The notes beneath the pieces were generated by a model that saw nothing but the letters and a program-made list of their open reading frames with translations, made no database searches and was not told where the DNA came from. The position numbers and the translations under genes were made by a program. A stretch of DNA of 9,399 bases from JBDREC01 sp043820105 [NCBI: Pseudomonadota bacterium] (GTDB lineage Bacteria; Bdellovibrionota_F; JAHFAK01): the NCBI GenBank assembly GCA_043820105.1, contig JBDREC010000098.1, positions 1-9,399 on the forward strand, read 5' to 3'. Shown here in pieces: positions 6,119-9,399 of the stretch (the stretch's first letter is position 1; each line of letters starts with the position of its first letter).

Positions 6119-6276
6119 AAAAAATCGAAATATCGCCACGTAACATTCTAATTTAATTACGTTAACCAAAAGCTGGCGAAATGGCACCAAGTCTGCAATA
6201 GTATCTTAATAGTTTCATAATATGCTCCCCTAAAGAAAACTACAGGGTGTCATCGAGTTCGATGACACCCTTTTTT
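6119..6276 (+). ncRNA. Candidate small RNA ending in an intrinsic terminator
   Basis: A strong plus-strand terminator closes a stretch with no plus-strand gene, and a promoter candidate lies about 150 bp before it. The predicted RNA of about 158 nt has a nested stem near its 5' end. TCGCCA (6133-6138) pairs with TGGCGA (6174-6179), and inside it ACGTAA (6138-6143) pairs with TTACGT (6157-6162); the two helices compete for base 6138. The 3' end is the 11-bp terminator hairpin. I do not recognise a known family (6S, SRP, tmRNA and RNase P motifs are absent). A long antisense transcript or a terminator acting for the facing gene remain alternatives. Confidence 0.38.
6245..6276 (+). terminator. 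Strong intrinsic terminator, plus-strand polarity
   Basis: GGGTGTCATCG pairs perfectly with CGATGACACCC around an AGTT loop (11 bp, G+C-rich), followed at once by TTTTTT. On the minus strand the stem is followed only by TGTAGTTTTCTTT, so termination of the C1 peptidase transcript, whose stop is 88 bp away, would be weaker. It may act in both directions. Confidence 0.85.
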
Positions 6277-6286
6277 AGTCCCAAAA

Positions 6287-6356
6287 TTAATTATTAATTA
6301 TTATTTGTTAATTATTGATTATTTTTTATTGATTATTGATTATTGATTATTGAAAT
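6287..6356. repeat. Degenerate heptamer array, TTRATTA family
   Basis: Ten in-phase 7-bp units read TTAATTA twice, TTATTTG, TTAATTA, TTGATTA, TTTTTTA, TTGATTA three times, and TTGAAAT. The array lies 7 bp beyond the stop codon of the C1 peptidase gene in the minus-strand sense. The unit length is the same 7 bp as the other arrays in the window although the sequence is unrelated. Confidence 0.8.
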
Positions 6357-6363
6357 TTAAGAC

Positions 6364-7869
6364 TTAATTAGCAACATTCACATAAACATAATTCGACTCA
6401 TAAGTAGCAAGCTCTCCAACTTTCCCAATCCCAAACAACTCATATTCACCATCTGCATAATAATTTGTCCTCCAGCCTATCAGTGTTTGAGGACAAGGAT
6501 CTTTTACTTCTATTATTTTTTCACCATCAGGCCCTTTAATATAAAAGTCCATTGAGGACAATGGAACTGTAATGTCTTGACAGGAAAATTCAATGTATAC
6601 TTTTTCTTTTAAGGTATCACCACTACTTGGAGAATTTATAGTGAGTCTTAAATCCTGTTTATTATTTAAGACATAAAAACGCTTAAATTCTGAATAATAA
6701 GAAAATTCCCCATCAGAAACAACGATTGTTGCATCATACATTCCATCAGGAACATTTAGTGTATCAATTTCAAAAATAAGCTCACTAGGATCTATATTAG
6801 CAGAAAAAACTTCACTATTAGTCTGGTGAACATATAGTTTAAAAATCGCACTTGTTATATTGGGATGTGTGTTTTCTGCAAATAAAGTAACTTTTCCAGC
6901 AAATGCATTTTCCTCAGATAATTGAGGCAGACTTACAAAGCCATTGAATTTTGGAACATCGAAGTTATAAGCAGATTTTCCAACCCCAGATGCATCATAC
7001 CAGTCAATTTTAAAATAACCCTGGTCACCCCAATCTTCACCCCAACTATTTCTAACTATCCAGGCTTTATTTTCATCTTCCCAGCCAACAATCACAATTG
7101 CGTGGCCTCCCAGCGCTTCACCTGTAACATGCTTATATACACCACTTTTATATGCTAAAAAATCTTCGTACACTGTCATTCCAGTTAATAGTGGTCCATG
7201 AGCAAGGGCTGCCTTAACTTTCTGCACATCATATGACCAGGAATTCACAGAGGTATAGTCTATAATTCCAAGAGTCCTATCATCCATATTATAGCAACTT
7301 AAAGCGCTGCACTCAAAATCCGCACCCATTTTTCCACTTTCATACGGAACACAAGCCTCATCACAAGTTCCTGTTCTTTTTAAATGAGAAGCACCTCCAG
7401 ATAAATACATGCCTTGATTACAAGCACCACCTCCACAGTGAAAAAGTTGCTGCTCAGAAAGATCAAAATCATAATCAGGATATAAATTGCTAATCCTCAG
7501 CTGGGCTTCAAATGCACCTAAAGTTGCAAAAGCAACACAGCTTCCACATCTTCCCTGATCACGAATTGGGCTCATCCAATTAGTACCATCAACATCTCTC
7601 CAATCAAACTCTGCAGATCTACTCAGATAATTTTCATATGGTGAAAAAGTATAAATCTCAAAAGCAAGCATAGATTCATCTTGGATTAAACCCATATGTG
7701 GTTTTTCGCCTGAATCTAAATATTTGCTCATAGAAGTTATGCCTGCTTGCCAATTGCCACCCTTGGCACTAATAGCTTCATTAATTTTGTCAGTGGACAA
7801 GTTAGTAGCAATTAAGTGAGTTGTTAGTAGAAAAGAAATGACCAGGAAAGACAGAGTGATTTTTTTCAT
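6364..7869 (-). CDS. Secreted papain-like C1 cysteine peptidase with Ig-like C-terminus
   Basis: This 501-residue protein is a family C1A (papain) peptidase. Residues 1-21 are a Sec signal peptide (cut after HLIA). Residues about 22-86 form a short pro-region with a motif seen in bacterial homologues (AISAKGGNWQAGITS). The catalytic domain spans about 87-305: FDWR at 88-91, oxyanion Q105, nucleophile C111 in GRCGSCVAFA, H256 in GGHAIVIVGW, and N274 in NSWGEDWG. All active residues are present. The usual Trp after the catalytic Cys is Val here. Residues about 310-410 and 411-501 look like two beta-sandwich, Ig-like domains, the second opening with INSPSSGDTL and ending VNVAN, and may bind a surface or substrate. 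GAGGGGG (7880-7874) lies four bases before the ATG, preceded by a CTTACCA-type array. The product is presumably exported and degrades protein. Confidence 0.9.
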   Translation of the reverse strand: MKKITLSFLVISFLLTTHLIATNLSTDKINEAISAKGGNWQAGITSMSKYLDSGEKPHMGLIQDESMLAFEIYTFSPYENYLSRSAEFDWRDVDGTNWMSPIRDQGRCGSCVAFATLGAFEAQLRISNLYPDYDFDLSEQQLFHCGGGACNQGMYLSGGASHLKRTGTCDEACVPYESGKMGADFECSALSCYNMDDRTLGIIDYTSVNSWSYDVQKVKAALAHGPLLTGMTVYEDFLAYKSGVYKHVTGEALGGHAIVIVGWEDENKAWIVRNSWGEDWGDQGYFKIDWYDASGVGKSAYNFDVPKFNGFVSLPQLSEENAFAGKVTLFAENTHPNITSAIFKLYVHQTNSEVFSANIDPSELIFEIDTLNVPDGMYDATIVVSDGEFSYYSEFKRFYVLNNKQDLRLTINSPSSGDTLKEKVYIEFSCQDITVPLSSMDFYIKGPDGEKIIEVKDPCPQTLIGWRTNYYADGEYELFGIGKVGELATYESNYVYVNVAN

Positions 7870-7885
7870 TTTTCCCCCTCGTTAA

Positions 7886-7920
7886 TAAGTGGTAAGTGAT
7901 AAGTGGTAAGTGGTAAGTGG
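7886..7920 (-). repeat. Heptamer array, CTTACCA family, before the C1 peptidase start
   Basis: The plus strand reads TAAGTGG, TAAGTGA, then TAAGTGG three times, with a degenerate TAAGAAA following. In gene sense the array ends 16 bp before the ATG and 5 bp before the Shine-Dalgarno sequence. The first four units match the array before the aminopeptidase gene in both sequence and order. Confidence 0.92.
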
Positions 7921-7939
7921 TAAGAAAAATTGTATAAAA

Positions 7940-7959
7940 CATATAGAAAAAACTATATG
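7940..7959. repeat. Perfect 7-bp hairpin between two inverted heptamer arrays
   Basis: CATATAG (7940-7946) and CTATATG (7953-7959) are exact reverse complements around a six-base A loop (T on the minus strand). The hairpin sits inside the loop formed when the arrays at 7886-7920 and 7968-7995 pair, giving a nested stem structure in the C1 peptidase leader. Confidence 0.6.
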
Positions 7960-7967
7960 ATCTAAAA

Positions 7968-7995
7968 CTTACGACTTACGACTTACAACTTACGA
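7968..7995 (+). repeat. Heptamer array, CTTACGA family, upstream of the C1 peptidase gene
   Basis: Four units read CTTACGA, CTTACGA, CTTACAA, CTTACGA. They are inverted relative to the TAAGTGG array at 7886-7920, as in the pair before the aminopeptidase gene, but with a spacer of about 47 bp that holds a small perfect hairpin. Confidence 0.9.
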
Positions 7996-8084
7996 CTTGT
8001 TTATGAGGGGGTTATATTTTTCGGTGAGGGGTAAATTGAGTAAATTTTATATAAAATTAATAAGAGAAAAGCAAAGGAAAAAGT

Positions 8085-9089
8085 TTATTCAATACAACTA
8101 GTAGTTATTTCACCACAATTAATATTATTCTTATTTGAATCCCAGCAGATTTCTGAATCGTCAGTTCTTAAAAACATTCCTTCACCAGACTCAATATCTT
8201 CATCAATTTCCCAATCAGTATCCTCGCTCGTATTATGAACACTCAATTCAAAACATGTTCCATCAGCATGTTTTCTATAATTTATATAGCTTCCATAATT
8301 ATCATTGTCCTCATCTATAACATCAAACCTCAAGTTTCTATCATTTTCATCTGTAATTGAAAAAGCAATGCTAATAAATTCTTCTCCTGTTTCAGGTGAA
8401 TATAAAGTACAAGTTCCTGTACCTCCCTGATCAACATTACCAAGATAATCAAAGGAATCTGCTGAAAGTTCATATTTAACAAAATCAGTACCTGATTGAA
8501 TTGCTGTTCCCACACATTCTGAACAGGTTATATTTAAGGTTAAAGTTGTATCTCCATCATCATCCTTTTCAGCGGTAAAAACAATGTCAGGATTATATGT
8601 TGTTCCATTGTGTGTTGTTGTCAGAGAAAAAGATAAAACAGCCTTTGTTACGTTTTCACTGGAATCAACTGTAAGTTCAAAATCAATATCTTCTGCATTT
8701 CCTGTAGCAAGTTGAGTTAATATTGCCTGAAAAACCAATCTATGAAGAATTGTTGTAGTAGTGGCGATAGCAGTTACAGTTAAATATGCCACTGCAGCCA
8801 AAGGTCGATTTGTTCGTAAATTCTTATAAAGACCACTCTCTGAAATTGATTGGTCAATCTCCATAGTTGAAATTCCTGGAATTGCAAAGGTTCCAATTGC
8901 TTCTTCAATGGAGGCAACTTCTGTAGTAACATCGTCACCAAGCCCATCTCCTGAAGTGGAGCCATCACCAGAGTCATCCCCAGCATCATCACAAGAACCT
9001 GCAGAATCGTCACCTGTTAAACAAGCTGGAAAAATTGAAAGTGAAATTATAATTAGGATAGCTAACGATATATTAAGTAAATTCTTCAT
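8085..9089 (-). CDS. Asp-rich lipoprotein of unknown function
   Basis: This 334-residue protein has a lipoprotein signal: a hydrophobic segment at residues 8-20 ending in FPAC, with lipidation expected on C23 (the -3 Phe is uncommon but tolerated). Residues 27-53 are an Asp/Gly/Ser-rich linker (GDDSAGSCDDAGDDSGDGS) that could bind calcium or act as a flexible tether. A Thr/Ala-rich amphipathic stretch lies near 95-130. The rest is acidic, rich in beta-strand-like and Thr/Ser segments, with scattered Cys (CSEC, GTC, CWDSN, NCGE, a final SCIE) that may form disulfides. I recognise no family. The start is supported by GGAGG (9099-9095) five bases before the ATG. A CTTACCA-type heptamer array lies just upstream. 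It is probably membrane-attached facing the periplasm or cell surface. Confidence 0.75.
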   Translation of the reverse strand: MKNLLNISLAILIIISLSIFPACLTGDDSAGSCDDAGDDSGDGSTSGDGLGDDVTTEVASIEEAIGTFAIPGISTMEIDQSISESGLYKNLRTNRPLAAVAYLTVTAIATTTTILHRLVFQAILTQLATGNAEDIDFELTVDSSENVTKAVLSFSLTTTHNGTTYNPDIVFTAEKDDDGDTTLTLNITCSECVGTAIQSGTDFVKYELSADSFDYLGNVDQGGTGTCTLYSPETGEEFISIAFSITDENDRNLRFDVIDEDNDNYGSYINYRKHADGTCFELSVHNTSEDTDWEIDEDIESGEGMFLRTDDSEICWDSNKNNINCGEITTSCIE

Positions 9090-9102
9090 ATCTTCCTCCA
9101 GT

Positions 9103-9137
9103 TAAGTGGTAAGTGTTAAGTGGTAAGCTGTAAGTAT
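9103..9137 (-). repeat. Heptamer array, CTTACCA family, before the lipoprotein start
   Basis: The plus strand reads TAAGTGG, TAAGTGT, TAAGTGG, TAAGCTG, TAAGTAT, five units with more variation than the other arrays. In gene sense it ends 13 bp before the ATG and 3 bp before the Shine-Dalgarno sequence. An inverted partner with six CTTACCA units is about 150 bp further upstream. Confidence 0.88.
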
Positions 9138-9230
9138 CAAAAACACAAATAATATGCAACAATTTTGTAAACCACTAAATTCAAAATCCCACCAGCAACC
9201 AGCAAGCACCCACTACTTCACCTAACTGAT

Positions 9231-9399
9231 CACCAGTGCACCAAAGCACCAGAAAGATAATGAAACCAAATACTAAATACAAATCTTACCACTTACCACT
9301 TACCACTTACCACTTACCACTTACCACTTATATCCTAGCACCAGTGCGCCAGAGCACCAGAAAGATAATGAAACCAAATACTGAATACAAATCTTACCA
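9231..9399. repeat. 61-bp direct repeat, two copies at 108-bp spacing
   Basis: Bases 9231-9291 and 9339-9399 match at 58 of 61 positions. The differences are A/G at the 10th base, A/G at the 14th and A/G in CTAAATA versus CTGAATA. Each copy opens with CACCAGTG, contains CCAAATACTRAATA (the reverse complement of the 324-358 family) and ends in CTTACCA. The second copy stops exactly at the window edge, so the array may continue. Confidence 0.92.
9285..9330 (+). repeat. Heptamer array, six perfect CTTACCA units
   Basis: Six exact copies of CTTACCA (9285-9326) plus CTTA make the longest perfect array in the window. The first unit is the end of the first 61-bp repeat copy, so the array extends from inside the larger repeat. 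It is inverted relative to the array at 9103-9137. Confidence 0.93.

Larger units (their letters stand above)
9090..9399. other. Repeat-filled intergenic region upstream of the lipoprotein gene
   Basis: This non-coding stretch of about 310 bp is largely built of short repeats: a TAAGTGG array (9103-9137), two copies of ACCAGCA (9191-9204), a 61-bp direct repeat (9231-9291 and 9339-9399) and six CTTACCA units (9285-9326). Only about 9138-9185 lacks visible repeats. A TATTAT -10 candidate on the minus strand (9154-9149) lies there, without a good -35. Confidence 0.8.

Noticed and set aside
8908-9105. Open plus-strand frame of 65 codons opposite the start of the lipoprotein gene.
   Set aside because: Its Ser/Pro-rich product is the antisense reflection of the Asp/Gly/Ser-rich linker. 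It lacks a ribosome binding site and overlaps a well-supported gene.
9285-9330. CTTACCA arrays as a CRISPR array or degenerate spacers.
   Set aside because: The units are 7 bp and contiguous, with no unique spacers, and no cas genes are present.

Overview
The window comes from an AT-rich (by eye about one third G+C) bacterial chromosome with a Gram-negative character. It encodes a lipobox protein, several signal-peptide proteins and a DUF1820 protein, a family known mostly from proteobacteria and related Gram-negative lineages. No gene places the organism more precisely. It may be an uncultured proteobacterial or deltaproteobacterial-like lineage. No tRNA, rRNA, IS element, phage gene or CRISPR array is visible.

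Layout. 1-99: possible C-terminal tail of an upstream gene. 100-424: promoter and repeat-bearing leader. 425-2239 (+): secreted gingipain-like C25 cysteine peptidase. 2242-2472 (-): small membrane-anchored hypothetical protein, convergent with it. 2473-2822: non-coding leader region. 2823-4505 (+): BrnQ-type branched-chain amino acid carrier with an unusual soluble C-terminal extension of about 130 residues. 4539-5561 (-): M29 aminopeptidase. 5675-5986 (-): DUF1820 protein. 5987-6363: intergenic region with divergent promoter candidates, palindromes, an orphan plus-strand intrinsic terminator (possible small RNA) and an AT-rich heptamer array. 6364-7869 (-): secreted papain-like C1 peptidase with C-terminal Ig-like domains. 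8085-9089 (-): Asp-rich lipoprotein of unknown function. 9090-9399: repeat-filled intergenic region.

A plausible shared theme is protein scavenging. Two exported cysteine proteases of unrelated clans could digest extracellular protein, BrnQ would import branched-chain amino acids and the M29 enzyme would finish peptides in the cytoplasm. This is inferred from family functions. The genes are not one operon.

The most unusual content is between the genes. Tandem 7-bp repeats of at least four sequence families occupy the gaps. CTTACCA-type arrays lie 13-19 bp before the start codons of four genes (C25 peptidase, aminopeptidase, C1 peptidase, lipoprotein), always in the same orientation relative to the gene. 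At two of these genes a CTTACGA array lies in inverted orientation upstream, so the pair can fold into a long stem with one mismatch per heptamer. A TATTCAG/TATTTGG family sits at both ends of the window, a 61-bp direct repeat ends the window, and a TTRATTA family follows the C1 gene. brnQ and the DUF1820 gene have no array before their starts.
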